A stretch of DNA of 64,000 bases from CAZTTG01 sp964615935 (GTDB lineage Bacteria > Planctomycetota > UBA1135 > GCA-002686595). Of the stretch, positions 28,204 through 36,796 are shown piece after piece (the stretch's first letter is position 1; each line of letters starts with the position of its first letter). The stretch spans positions 1 through 64,000 of the forward strand of contig CAZTTG010000019.1 of the NCBI GenBank assembly GCA_964615935.1, given 5' to 3'. The notes below the pieces were generated by a model. It saw only the letters and a program-made list of their open reading frames with translations. It had not been told where the DNA came from and did no database searches. The translations under genes and the position numbers were made by a program.

Positions 28204-29691
28204 ATGAAACCCGTTCGACTCCACCCTCTCTCCCTGCTCGCAGGGGTCCTCCTCACCGGCGCGGCCCTGATCCTCATGGGCATGCAGCAGATCACGAACA
28301 CCCGTCTGATCATCACCGGCGAGCAGCAGGAGATCCTGAGCCACATGAGCATCCAGTACCTGGACGACGGCTTCGGGAACCAGCTCAAGACCATCCGCGT
28401 GAGCGGGGTCAACCTCCAGGTCGTGAACGGCTGGGGCACCACCACCACCGCCAACGGCCTGGGAAACGTGATCGTCGGCTACAACGAGGGGGGCCACTCC
28501 GGCGGCGACGACCGCACCGGCTCCCACTACCTCGTCGGCGGCCGGAGGAGCAACTACTCCTCCTACGGGGGGATCGTCACCGGCGAGGAGAACTCGGCCT
28601 CCGGCGAGTTCGCCTCCGTCACGGGCGGATTCAACAACTCCGCCACGGGGGACAACTCGGCGGTGATCTGCGGGTGGGACAACGAGGCCAGCGGCTTTGG
28701 GGCCTCGGTGATCGGGGGCTGCCTGAACCTGTCGTCCGGGCAGTACGGCTCGGTTACCGGCGGGAGCGAGAACAAGGCCAGCGCCTTCGCCGCCTGGGTT
28801 GGCGGCGGTCACACGAACGAGGCCGGCGCCGCCTCACCGGATGGGGACTACGCCTGCGTGAGCGGCGGCCTGGACAACGTCGCCTCGGGCCGGTACTCCT
28901 CGGTCTCGGGCGGCGAGAACAACCAGGCCACCGGCGACCACTCCACCGTGAGCGGCGGCGGGGGCACGCTCTCGGGCGACGGCAACGTCGCCTCGGGGGA
29001 GAGCTCGTGGGTCGGCGGCGGTCAGGCCAACGTGAGCTCCGGCGAGGCCGCCAGCGTCAGCGGCGGACACACCAACGAGGCCACCGTCTTCGCCTCCTCG
29101 GTGTCGGGCGGCACCGAGAACCACGCCACCGGCGACTCCGCCTCGGTCTGCGGCGGCCGCAACAACGTCGCCAGCGGCGGGGCTTCGTGCGTCAGCGGAG
29201 GTGGTGGTGAATGGCCCTCGGACGGGAACACCGCCAGCGGGCTCCACTCGACCGTCGGCGGCGGTAGCCAGAACGAGGCCAGCGGCGCGCAGGCGGCCGT
29301 GAACGGGGGCATCGTCGGGCTGGCCAGCGGCGCGAACTCGGCCGTCAACGGAGGCTCCGGAAACCAGGCCACCAACACCTACGCCTCGATACTGGGGGGC
29401 GCGGGCAACCGGGCCGGCGCGCTCTATGCGACCGTGAGCGGTGGCCGGGAGAACGTCGCCTCCTCCAGCTCGTCCACCGTGGGCGGCGGCAGGTTCAACA
29501 CCGCCAGCGTCCCCTACGGCTCGGTCTTCGGGGGGATGTACAACACCGCCACCACCCAGGAGTACTCCACGGTGTCCGGCGGCTACAGCAACACCGCCTC
29601 GGGGAAATACTCCTCGGTGAGCGGCGGCAACACCCGCTCGGCCACCGGCTCCTACGACTGGGTCGCCGGCGCGCTCTGGCAGGATCAGTAG
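28204..29691 (+). CDS. Surface repeat protein resembling YadA/Hep_Hag head repeats
   Basis: 495 residues from ATG at 28204, with AAGGAG upstream. Residues 8-27 are a signal or membrane segment (LSLLAGVLLTGAALILMGM). From about residue 105 to the end the protein is a series of 14-18-residue repeats of the type SSVSGG.NN.ASG.Y, with inserts such as GDGNVASGESS. This matches the left-handed beta-roll head repeats of trimeric autotransporters. No YadA-type membrane anchor follows: the protein ends at SYDWVAGALWQDQ. It is probably a surface fibre or a module needing another protein for attachment. Confidence 0.72.
   Translation: MKPVRLHPLSLLAGVLLTGAALILMGMQQITNTRLIITGEQQEILSHMSIQYLDDGFGNQLKTIRVSGVNLQVVNGWGTTTTANGLGNVIVGYNEGGHSGGDDRTGSHYLVGGRRSNYSSYGGIVTGEENSASGEFASVTGGFNNSATGDNSAVICGWDNEASGFGASVIGGCLNLSSGQYGSVTGGSENKASAFAAWVGGGHTNEAGAASPDGDYACVSGGLDNVASGRYSSVSGGENNQATGDHSTVSGGGGTLSGDGNVASGESSWVGGGQANVSSGEAASVSGGHTNEATVFASSVSGGTENHATGDSASVCGGRNNVASGGASCVSGGGGEWPSDGNTASGLHSTVGGGSQNEASGAQAAVNGGIVGLASGANSAVNGGSGNQATNTYASILGGAGNRAGALYATVSGGRENVASSSSSTVGGGRFNTASVPYGSVFGGMYNTATTQEYSTVSGGYSNTASGKYSSVSGGNTRSATGSYDWVAGALWQDQ
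28560..29680 (+). repeat. Short tandem coding repeats of a beta-roll
   Basis: About 20 imperfect units of 42-54 bases encode SVSGG.N.ASG repeats in the gene at 28204-29691. Such repeats are prone to copy-number change and to misassembly. Confidence 0.7.
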
Positions 29692-29696
29692 GCCCG

Positions 29697-29896
29697 AGGG
29701 GGTCGATCGGGGGCGGGGTGGGGGGAGGGGCCCCCCCCCCCCCCCCGCCGGGGGGCAGGGCGAGGGGGCCCCCCCCAGGGGGTAGGGGCCCCTCTGGCCC
29801 CCCCCCCGGGGGCCGCGGGCGGGCGGGGCCTCTCCCTCCCGCCCGGGGGGGGGGTTGGGGGGGGGGGGGGGGCCGGGGGCCCCACCCCGCCCCCGA
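29697..29896. other. G/C homopolymer-rich tract between convergent genes
   Basis: About 200 bases made almost only of long G and C runs (for example around 29730-29746 and 29848-29872). No gene fits. This is either an extreme low-complexity spacer or an unreliable stretch of assembly. The genes on both sides end cleanly at 29691 and 29905. Confidence 0.65.
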
Positions 29897-29904
29897 GCCG
29901 TGGC

Positions 29905-31170
29905 TCAGGACGAGGGAGCCCCCACCAGGAGGTAGGAGCCGATCTGCCAGCGGCCCGGCTGGAGCTCCAGCTCGATGCGGAAGGGCCGCGCCGCGTCGAA
30001 GGTCGAGGGGAGGAACATGTGCTGGGCGCGGGTCTCCACGCGGATCTCGCCGCCCCCCTCCCTGGGCTGCACCAGCCGTCGGAGGGGCGGCGCGGGCGGC
30101 TCGGGAGCGTACTCCGGGTGGATGTAGTGAGATACCGCGGTCGGCGCGCCGGCGGTCGAGAGCGGCTCGTCCTTCAGCGCCCACCGCTCCTCGCGTCCGC
30201 TGACGCCCACCAGGCGGGCGATGGGGCCGCGATCGGCGCCGTTGAACCGCAGGACCAGCGTCTCGGGCTCGGAGATGGTGCGTGACTCCCACCAGGGGTA
30301 GTGCTCGTTCGGATCCAGTCCTTCCGCGTCCATCGGGACGTAGAGCCGCTGCTTGCGCTGCCAGAGGATCGCCGACAGGTCCAGATCGGGCCCCTCGGTG
30401 TGCGCGTTCAGGAAATCGACCAGCCCGGCGAGGTAGGCGAGGATGGGCGTGAACTGGTCGCCGTCGTAGTGAGCCTGGTAGTCGGCCACGTGGATTCGCT
30501 GGCCGGCGGCGCGCAGGGCCCTCGCCTCGCCGAAGTCGAGGTACGCGTCCTCGGTCTCCGCCTTCAGGGGGGGCCCGCCGAAGACGTCCCGAAGCTCCTC
30601 CCCCGGCACGCCCCCGCGGAGCTCGTAGCCCAGCCCCCTGGAGGCGTCCAGGCCGTCGATGGTCGCCTCGTAGCCCTCGCCCCGCAGGCGCACGTCCTTC
30701 GCCGGCGCGAGGCCGTAGGCTGCGAACAGGTCGGCGGCCGCCCGGCGGGCCCGCGCCATGTCGAAGACACCGGAGCTGGAGTTGCCGAAGAAGATCTGCG
30801 TCCGGGCCACCACGGCCGGGAAGGGGAGCTCCCCCTCCTCGCCCGCGGGCTGCGGCGCGAAGGAGCTCCCGTCGTACCACGCTGCCCAGCCCTGCTCGCC
30901 GCGGAGCTCCCGGATGATGGCCAGCACGCGGGCCTCCAGGTCCTCCGGCGCCGCGAGGGGCTTCGATTGACCGATGGCGGGCGCCTCCCGCGCCAGGCAG
31001 GCGGAGCCGCCGAAGGCCAGGGTGGCCGACAGGGCCGCGCGGTGCAGGCGGGCGCGCAGGCGCGGCGCGATCAGCCGCTGCAGCTCGGCCGGCTCCAGCC
31101 GGCTCGGATAGGCGGGGCGGTAGCTCGCCGGGATCGGGTCGACGGTCAGGCGCACCTTGCGTCTCTTCAT
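29905..31170 (-). CDS. Unknown protein coupled to the radical SAM gene
   Basis: 421 residues from ATG at 31170, overlapping the stop of the upstream radical SAM gene as ATGA, so tightly coupled translation is likely. The N-terminal 50 residues are basic (KRRKVRLTVDPIPASYRPAY, later RLRARLHRAAL). A weak hydrophobic stretch SATLAFGGSACLA follows, then a soluble alpha/beta region (IIRELRGEQGWAAWYDG, FGNSSSGVFDMARARRAA, HVADYQAHYDGDQFTPIL, PWWESRTISEPETLVLRFNG). I recognise no family. Its place next to a peptide-modifying enzyme suggests a partner, transporter-independent maturation factor or substrate. The call rests on context alone. Confidence 0.65.
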   Translation of the reverse strand: MKRRKVRLTVDPIPASYRPAYPSRLEPAELQRLIAPRLRARLHRAALSATLAFGGSACLAREAPAIGQSKPLAAPEDLEARVLAIIRELRGEQGWAAWYDGSSFAPQPAGEEGELPFPAVVARTQIFFGNSSSGVFDMARARRAAADLFAAYGLAPAKDVRLRGEGYEATIDGLDASRGLGYELRGGVPGEELRDVFGGPPLKAETEDAYLDFGEARALRAAGQRIHVADYQAHYDGDQFTPILAYLAGLVDFLNAHTEGPDLDLSAILWQRKQRLYVPMDAEGLDPNEHYPWWESRTISEPETLVLRFNGADRGPIARLVGVSGREERWALKDEPLSTAGAPTAVSHYIHPEYAPEPPAPPLRRLVQPREGGGEIRVETRAQHMFLPSTFDAARPFRIELELQPGRWQIGSYLLVGAPSS

Positions 31171-32303
31171 CCGTTCAGCACCTCGTCGAAGAGGGACTCC
31201 ACCGCCGAGAGGGCGTGGTGGTGGGGGTCGTACTGCCGGTCCAGGAAGGCGCGGCTCTTGCGCTTCCACAGCCGCGCGCCGATGCGATCGGCGGCCAGGG
31301 TGACCATCCGCTCGTGGGCGCACAGCAGGGCGTCGATCCCGTTCATGCGGCCCGTGAGCCGCAGGTTCAGGCAGGCGCAGGCCGAGCCGCAGCGCCGCTG
31401 GATGCCGCACTCCCCGCACTCGCTCGGTCGGCCGCCGCCGTAGCGAGCGAGCACCGCCTCCAGCGCCTTGCGGTCGATCCCCCGATCGACGTGCCCGATG
31501 CGCAGCTCCTCCGACTCGAGGAACTCGATGCAGGGATAGATGTACCCCTGCGGATCCACGGCGATCTGGCGCACGCCGGCGGCGCAGGCATCGCGGCTGG
31601 CCGACTCGCCGCGGGTGTGGAGCGCGATCTTGCCGTCGAAGGGCGAGAGGTGGAAGTCGACCCCCCGCTCGGTCCAGCGCGCGTACCGCCGAGCCAGGGC
31701 CCGGTAGCCGGCGGCCAGCGCGGCCAGCGAGCCCTCGTCCCAGTCCGCCCCGAAGTCGAGGGTGGAGAGCAGGATCCGGCTGCCCCGCTCGAAGAGCCAG
31801 TCCACGGATCGGGCCAGCTCCGGGGCGCTCTCGGGGCGGATCACCTGGTAGGTGCAGAAGGGGGTTCGCGTCGCGCTCAGGATCGAGAGGGCCCGCTCGC
31901 TCAGGTGGGAGGTGGGCCCGCCCGCCCCCGTGCGGCGCCCGCGGTCCTGGACCCGGGGGCCGCCGTCGGCCGACAGCGAGACGAAGAGGGCGTGTCGGCG
32001 CGCGAAGCGGCAGAAGTCCTCGTCCAAGAGGGCGCCGTTGGTGGAGAGCTTGGAGGTGATCAACGCCCCGCGCCGGGCCGCCACGCGGGAGAGGCGCGGG
32101 AGCGTCGCCTCGATGGTCTCGCGCTCCAGCAAGGGCTCCCCGCCGAACCAGGTCACCGCCACGTGGGCGTGGCCCTCGTCGAGCAGGCGCAGCACCGCCC
32201 GCTCGGCCACCTCCGGCGCCATGCCCGGCCCCGACCGGTGGGTCTGGTAGCAGTAGGAGCAGGCGAAGTTGCAGCTTCGTGTGAGCTGGAGGATGAGCTG
32301 CAT
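31167..32303 (-). CDS. Radical SAM/SPASM peptide-modifying enzyme
   Basis: 378 residues from ATG at 32303. The radical SAM cluster motif is CNFACSYCYQ (Cys11, 15, 18), followed by WFGGEPLL and STNGALLDE. The C-terminal SPASM region is complete: C-x12-G-x4-C in the segment containing VDPQGYIYPC, then C-x2-C-x5-C-x3-C in CGECGIQRRCGSAC, then a final Cys in ALLC. SPASM enzymes modify ribosomal peptides or activate sulfatases. A peptide role is favoured by a second radical SAM gene and a short peptide gene just upstream. An anaerobic sulfatase-maturing role is the main alternative, since the window encodes a formylglycine sulfatase at 46046. Confidence 0.85.
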   Translation of the reverse strand: MQLILQLTRSCNFACSYCYQTHRSGPGMAPEVAERAVLRLLDEGHAHVAVTWFGGEPLLERETIEATLPRLSRVAARRGALITSKLSTNGALLDEDFCRFARRHALFVSLSADGGPRVQDRGRRTGAGGPTSHLSERALSILSATRTPFCTYQVIRPESAPELARSVDWLFERGSRILLSTLDFGADWDEGSLAALAAGYRALARRYARWTERGVDFHLSPFDGKIALHTRGESASRDACAAGVRQIAVDPQGYIYPCIEFLESEELRIGHVDRGIDRKALEAVLARYGGGRPSECGECGIQRRCGSACACLNLRLTGRMNGIDALLCAHERMVTLAADRIGARLWKRKSRAFLDRQYDPHHHALSAVESLFDEVLNG

Positions 32304-32363
32304 GGCCGCGAGCGAGGGTACCGGACGAGCGGCGCCCTCTCCGGGAAGAACGGACCGGATGCC

Positions 32364-32386
32364 GCGCGGATTGGGAGAATCCGCGC
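32364..32386. terminator. Perfect hairpin between pepD and the radical SAM gene
   Basis: GCGCGGATT (32364-32372) pairs with AATCCGCGC (32378-32386) across a five-base loop. It lies just after the minus-strand peptidase stop at 32423. The only T-rich tail (CTTTCTCC) is on the plus-strand side, so its role as a minus-strand terminator is uncertain. Confidence 0.45.
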
Positions 32387-32422
32387 TTTCTCCTCTCCCC
32401 TGCCCGCCGGAGCGGGGGCGGG

Positions 32423-33883
32423 CTACCGCAGGTCCGCCAGGAGCGCCGCCAGGAAGTCCCAGACCCGGCCGATGGAGCCGACGTGCACCCGCTCGTCGGG
32501 GCAGTGCGGATCGCGGATGTCCGGCCCGATCGAGATCATGTCCATGCCCGGGTTCCGGTCGGCGATGAGGCCGCACTCCAGCCCGGCGTGGATCACCTCC
32601 ACGACCGGCTTCTTGCCGTACATCCGCTCGTACAGCGCCAGGCTCCGCGCCAGGAGGGGGGAGTCCATGTTCGGGGTCCAGGGCGGGTAGCCCTCGCTCC
32701 GGTGGCCCTCCCCGCCGGCCAGCCGGGCCACGCCCTCGATCCGGTCGGACAGGGCGTGGAGCTCGCTGACCACCGAGCTGCGCTGGCTGGTGAGGATCTC
32801 GATCGCGTCCTCGACCAGATCGACGCGGGCGAGGTTGTCGGAGGTCTGGACCAGGCCCTCGATCTCCGAGCTCATCGCCTCGACCCCGTGGGGCATCGCC
32901 AGCATGAGGTCGATCGCCTTGCCGGTGGAGGCCGCATCGAGCGCCCGGGTCGGCGCCCCCTCGCTCGAACGCTCCAGGCTCACCGCCAGCTCCGGATCGG
33001 TGGTCTGGAACTCGCCGGCGCAGATCCGGCCGCACTCCGCCGCGATCGCGCGCGCCGGCTCGACGGCGGCCTCGGGCAGGAGCAGCAGGGCCCGGGCGTC
33101 GCGCGGGATGGCGTTGTGCGCGCTGCCGCCGGTGAGCTCGGCGATGCGCAGGTCGATCCCGCCCTGGCCCAGCGCGCGGAGGGTCCGGCCCAGGACCCGG
33201 ATGGCGTTGGCGCGGCCCAGGGCGATGTCGATGCCCGAGTGGCCGCCCTTCATGCCGCCGGCCGAGAGCTCGCAGGCCGTCCAGCCCGCCGGCGGGGCCT
33301 CGCGCTCCACCGGCACCCTGGAGCTGCTGTCCACGCCGCCGGCGCAGCCCACGGTGAAGACCCCCTCGTCCTCCGAGTCGATGTTGACCAGGAGCTTGCC
33401 GGCGATGAAGCCCGGCTCGAGCGAGATGGCCCCGGTCAGGCCGGTCTCCTCGTCCACGGTGAACAGCAGCTCCAGCGGCGGATGGGGACTCTCGCGGTCC
33501 AGGGCGGCCACCATGGCCATGGCGATGGCGATGCCGTTGTCGGCCCCCAGGGTGGTGCGGTCGGCCCTCAGCCACTCGCCGTCGTACACCAGCCGGATCG
33601 GGTCGGTGGAGAAGTCGTGCTCGGAGTCCGGCGTCTTCTCGCAGACCATGTCCATGTGCCCCTGGAGCACGACCGTCGGCGAGCCCTCGTAGCCCGGCGA
33701 GCCGGGGACCCGGATGAGCGTGTTCCTCACCCGGTCCACCTGGACCTCGAAGCCCTGCTCCCTGGCCCAGGCGGCCAGCCACTCGGCGATGCGCTCCTCG
33801 TCCTTGGATCCGCGCGGGATGGCGCTGATCTGCTCGAAGCAGCTCAGGATCTCGCGGGTCTTGGCGTGCTCGATGTCGTTCAT
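32423..33883 (-). CDS. pepD: M20C-type (PepD-like) dipeptidase
   Basis: 486 residues, normal for aminoacyl-histidine dipeptidases. Metal-site motifs are VVLQGHMDMVCEK near residue 75, LGADNGIAIAMAM near 112, the catalytic acid pair in TVDEETGLTGA, and MKGGHSGIDI in the lid region. N-terminal residues (VLSCFEQIS-like, IPRGSKDEERIAEWL) are typical of PepD. No signal peptide, so it acts in the cytoplasm. It lies between the two radical SAM genes on the same strand, with gaps of 126 and 119 bases. It could trim a modified peptide or its leader, or be a plain dipeptidase in transit. Confidence 0.9.
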   Translation of the reverse strand: MNDIEHAKTREILSCFEQISAIPRGSKDEERIAEWLAAWAREQGFEVQVDRVRNTLIRVPGSPGYEGSPTVVLQGHMDMVCEKTPDSEHDFSTDPIRLVYDGEWLRADRTTLGADNGIAIAMAMVAALDRESPHPPLELLFTVDEETGLTGAISLEPGFIAGKLLVNIDSEDEGVFTVGCAGGVDSSSRVPVEREAPPAGWTACELSAGGMKGGHSGIDIALGRANAIRVLGRTLRALGQGGIDLRIAELTGGSAHNAIPRDARALLLLPEAAVEPARAIAAECGRICAGEFQTTDPELAVSLERSSEGAPTRALDAASTGKAIDLMLAMPHGVEAMSSEIEGLVQTSDNLARVDLVEDAIEILTSQRSSVVSELHALSDRIEGVARLAGGEGHRSEGYPPWTPNMDSPLLARSLALYERMYGKKPVVEVIHAGLECGLIADRNPGMDMISIGPDIRDPHCPDERVHVGSIGRVWDFLAALLADLR

Positions 33884-34009
33884 GGGCGGCTCCTCGATCC
33901 TCCTGGATCGTTCGCATCCGGCGGTCCGTCGACGCGGACTCCAACACGATAGCCCCTGTCGGCTCCCGCCGCTCGCGGAACCCCGCGCGATCCGCGCATC
34001 GAGGCCCTC

Positions 34010-35023
34010 TCAGGCCAGGATCGGGCCGTCCGCGAGCCCGATCATCGGACACTCGAGCTCGTCCCTGCTGCCGGAGCGCAGGCCCCGCATCCACCTCAGC
34101 ATGAGCGGGGTGTCCAGCTCCAGGCGGCCGTCCTCGCGGAGGACGCCGACCCGGTTGTTCGGGTGGGCCTGGGCCACGCTGCACTTGTTGAGCGAGCCGT
34201 CGGCGCGGACGATGAAGGAGTTGGCCCAGCCGGCGTAGCACGCCTGGAGCTTCTCCTCCTGCGCCCCGGCCGCCTGCTCGCGCAGGTTCGCCTCGACCGG
34301 GGCGGCCGAGGGCCCCTCGAGCACCGGCAGCTCGGCGTCGCCGGAGCCCCCCAGGCGGGCCAGCCTCCGCACCGCGAGGCGAAAGCGCGGATCCCCGCCG
34401 AAGGTCTCGCGGCAGGTGGCGATGAAGCCGGGCATGTCCTCGCGGTTCTCCTCGTCCAGGTGCAGCCGCAGCACGACCTCGAAGTCGCCGGCGACGTCGC
34501 GCAGGGCCTCGACGTTGCGCCAGATCCGCTCGAAGGTGCCGCCGCCGTCCGGCCGGACGCGGCGGGCGTCGTGCCGGGGTCGGGGACCGTCGAAGGTGAC
34601 GTACCAGGAGCTCACGCCCAGACCCAGCAGGCCCTCGAAGATCTCCCGGGAGAGCAGGTACCCGTTGGTGGTCATGTCGGAGCTGAAGTCGACGCGCGGA
34701 TGCCGCCCGAGGAGGTCCCGGGCGTGGGCGAGGACGTCCTCGACCAGGTCCCGCGCGAGGAGCGGCTCGCCGCCGAACCAGGAGAGGGTCAGCGCCCGGA
34801 GATCCGGCGCGCGCCGCTCCAGCAGGCGCTTCACGCCCGCCACCACCTCCGGGGCCATGCGGCCGCCGCCGAAGTCCTCGAAGCAGTAGGTGCAGCGGAG
34901 GTTGCAGGCCTCGGTGGGCAGCAGGATCAGGTACAGGCGATCACTCGCCAGGCACGTCGGCAGCTCCCTGTCGGTCGGGACCATCGCGAGGGCGCTTTCG
35001 CGGGGGGACCTTCGCCGTGTCAC
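34010..35023 (-). CDS. Radical SAM enzyme with partial SPASM domain
   Basis: 337 residues from GTG at 35023; the ATG at 34984 is an equally possible start. The radical SAM motif is ACNLRCTYCFEDFGGG (Cys40, 44, 47 from the GTG). LSWFGGEPLLARD follows, then a TTNGYLLSRE strand and VTFDGPRPRHDARR, features of peptide-maturing radical SAM proteins. The C-terminus has the first SPASM element (C-x13-G-x4-C, ending DGSLNKCS) but only one later cysteine (DELECP), so the domain is partial. It follows the 95-residue peptide gene by 63 bases, the best reason to think it modifies that peptide. Confidence 0.85.
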   Translation of the reverse strand: MTRRRSPRESALAMVPTDRELPTCLASDRLYLILLPTEACNLRCTYCFEDFGGGRMAPEVVAGVKRLLERRAPDLRALTLSWFGGEPLLARDLVEDVLAHARDLLGRHPRVDFSSDMTTNGYLLSREIFEGLLGLGVSSWYVTFDGPRPRHDARRVRPDGGGTFERIWRNVEALRDVAGDFEVVLRLHLDEENREDMPGFIATCRETFGGDPRFRLAVRRLARLGGSGDAELPVLEGPSAAPVEANLREQAAGAQEEKLQACYAGWANSFIVRADGSLNKCSVAQAHPNNRVGVLREDGRLELDTPLMLRWMRGLRSGSRDELECPMIGLADGPILA

Positions 35024-35031
35024 GCGAGGCG

Positions 35032-35058
35032 GGGGCGGCTCCGCCTCGGAGCCACCCC
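35032..35058 (-). promoter_or_regulatory. Strong hairpin between peptide gene and radical SAM gene
   Basis: On the minus-strand transcript GGGG-U-GGCUCC pairs with GGAGCC-G-CCCC: 11 pairs including one G-U, around a five-base loop GAGGC. There is no U-tract. Its place between a likely precursor and its enzyme suits an mRNA-stabilising or partial-termination element that raises precursor over enzyme. Confidence 0.45.
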
Positions 35059-35086
35059 GATCACCCCCCGGAAGGCGCCGTCCGGG

Positions 35087-35374
35087 TTACGAGCCCCCTG
35101 AACCGGGGGTATCGGGCGGGTAGATCTCGAGATCGTCCAACTTGGCCCCCGCCGTGCCGCACACGTTCACGGGCGGTCCAGGTTTGGGGCGAGGTCCGCA
35201 GCTGGCCTCGCGCATCGGCTGGGGATCGAAGGCGACCGGTAGGTCCTTCTGACCTTCGAGCTTCGAGATCAGCTCCGCCGCCAGAGCCTCGTTCACGATG
35301 ACGAGGCGGCCGTCCTCGTCGAAGTTGACCGTCTCGGCATCCCACGCTTCGTTGCCATTGCCTGATGATGTCAT
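35087..35374 (-). CDS. Small peptide, candidate RiPP precursor
   Basis: 95 residues from ATG at 35374, with a strong GGAGGGAGG ribosome site; stop TAA at 35087-35089. The N-terminal half is acidic and helical (ETVNFDEDGRLVIVNEALAA, then ELISKLEGQKDLP), like a leader peptide. The C-terminal part is Gly/Pro-rich with just two cysteines (Cys59 and Cys72 in REASCGPRPKPG and PPVNVCGTAG), then an acidic tail (LDDLEIYPP) and a GSGGS end. No enzyme fold or membrane segment. It sits directly before a radical SAM gene, the usual place for a precursor of a ribosomally made, modified peptide. I do not recognise a named precursor family. Confidence 0.7.
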   Translation of the reverse strand: MTSSGNGNEAWDAETVNFDEDGRLVIVNEALAAELISKLEGQKDLPVAFDPQPMREASCGPRPKPGPPVNVCGTAGAKLDDLEIYPPDTPGSGGS

Positions 35375-35439
35375 GGCTCTCGCCTCCCTCCATCGGCCCT
35401 GGGGCCGGCGGGTCAGGGTACTCGTTGCCGGCGCCCGAT

Positions 35440-36796
35440 TCACCTCCAACCGCCCACGGCGACGAAGGCGGCCCAGAAGGAGGGATGGGTGCTCTGGCCA
35501 CGCTCCCTCCGCTCCTCGCGCGTGGCGAGACTCGCCGCGCGCACGGCCTCCGGAATGCTCTCCCCGCGACCGCGCCACGAGGAGTGGAAGTGCTTCATCC
35601 ACTGCTCCGCGGCCCGGTCGTCGACCTTCCAGAGGCTCATGATCACGGTCTCGACGCCGGCCAGCTCGAAGGCCCGCCGCAGGCCGAAGACCCCCTCTCC
35701 GGCCTGGACCTGCCCGAGCCCCGTATCGCAGGCCGAGAGCACCGCCAGCTCAACCCGGGAGAGGTCCAGCATGACGATCTCCTCCGCGGTCAGGATCCCG
35801 TCCTCCTCGCCGGGCCTCGCCTCCGAGCGGCGGTTGGCTCCCGCGAGGGCGAGTCCCGAGCACAGGAGGGGGTGATCGTCCGGGCCGGGCAGGGGCAGCT
35901 CCGCCCGCGGCTCGAGCACGTCGACCAGAGGCTCGCCCTTCGGGAGCTTCGGGCTCGCCCCGCCGCGGGTGCTCGCGACCTCCACCGGCTTGCGCTCCGC
36001 CCCCAGGAAGAAGCCGTGGGTGGCCAGATGCAGCACGCGGCGCCGGGGAGCCTCCTTCTTGAAGGCGGCCTCCGTGGCCCGCTCTCTCAGGAGCAGGAGG
36101 GCCGTCCCGTCCTCCTCGGCTCCCGCCTCCCACTGGCCGGCGATGTAGCGGGCCTCGTCCGCCGAGCCCGGCAGATCCTCGAAGGAGAGGGATCGAAAGG
36201 AACGCGCCAGGGGGGGAATCCTCTCCCCGGACTCCGGCGCCTCGGCTGGCGCCAGGTCGCCGAAGGCCGCTCCACCCAGGGCCAGCAGCCCGGCGCCTCG
36301 CTCCAGGCCCGAGCGGTCCTCGAGGAGACCGCGCTCGGCTGCGGATCGCCGCTGCGGAGCACCGAAGCCGCGTAGGAGTCCACCTTGGTCGGTTCCTCGG
36401 GCGACAGGTGCCGGCCGAAGTGGAAGATGGAGACCAGGGCGCTGCGGGCGGGCAGGGCGGCGGCGATCTCCTCCAGGCTCGGCTCGGAGCGCTCGCCCAT
36501 CCCCCGGAGCTCGTGGCTCTCCTCCGCGAAGTCGCGCTCCGCGCGGACCTTCCTCTGGTTGACCTCCTCCAGATCGTGCATCCACGCGCCGGTGCTCGCC
36601 GAGCCGGGACCCCGGACCAGCAGATCGGAGAGCTCGGCCGCCGTCGAGCGCAGCTTCCCCGCGGAGCGGGTCAGCCCGGGCTCCACCGCCCGGCACATGG
36701 CCTGCTGCCGGGTCGCCATCTCCTCGAGGATCAGGGCCCTCGAGCCGATCGCCTCGCGGAGCACCGCCGCGGTGGATTCCGGGCCGGAGAGGCCCC
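35440..36796 (-). pseudogene. C-terminal CHAT protease part of a frameshifted TPR-CHAT gene
   Basis: This continues the TPR gene at 36731-38389 through two frame changes. After the first break (about 36796) the frame encodes a linker starting GLSGPESTAAVLREAIGSRA and running to YAASVLRSGDPQPS. A second one-base shift at about 36339 leads into ERGLLEDRSGLERGAGLLAL and the CHAT (caspase-like) domain. Its catalytic pair is visible: His in RVLHLATHGFFLG and Cys in AVLSACDTGLGQVQAGEG. The end, HPSFWAAFVAVGGW, is typical of CHAT proteins. CHAT domains are cysteine proteases. Both active residues and the long open frames argue that the gene is intact in life and that the breaks may be sequence errors. 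Confidence 0.75.

Noticed and set aside
28560..29680. CRISPR array suggested by regularly spaced short repeats
   Set aside because: The repeats are imperfect, in frame and code for SVSGG.N.ASG protein repeats; there are no identical repeats with unique spacers.
32423..33883. Naming PepD as the RiPP leader protease
   Set aside because: M20C enzymes normally cleave dipeptides; location alone is not enough for that function.
35061..35501. Alternative 146-codon frame over the peptide gene
   Set aside because: No ribosome site and a composition typical of shadow frames; the 95-residue frame has a strong GGAGGGAGG site and a leader-like sequence.
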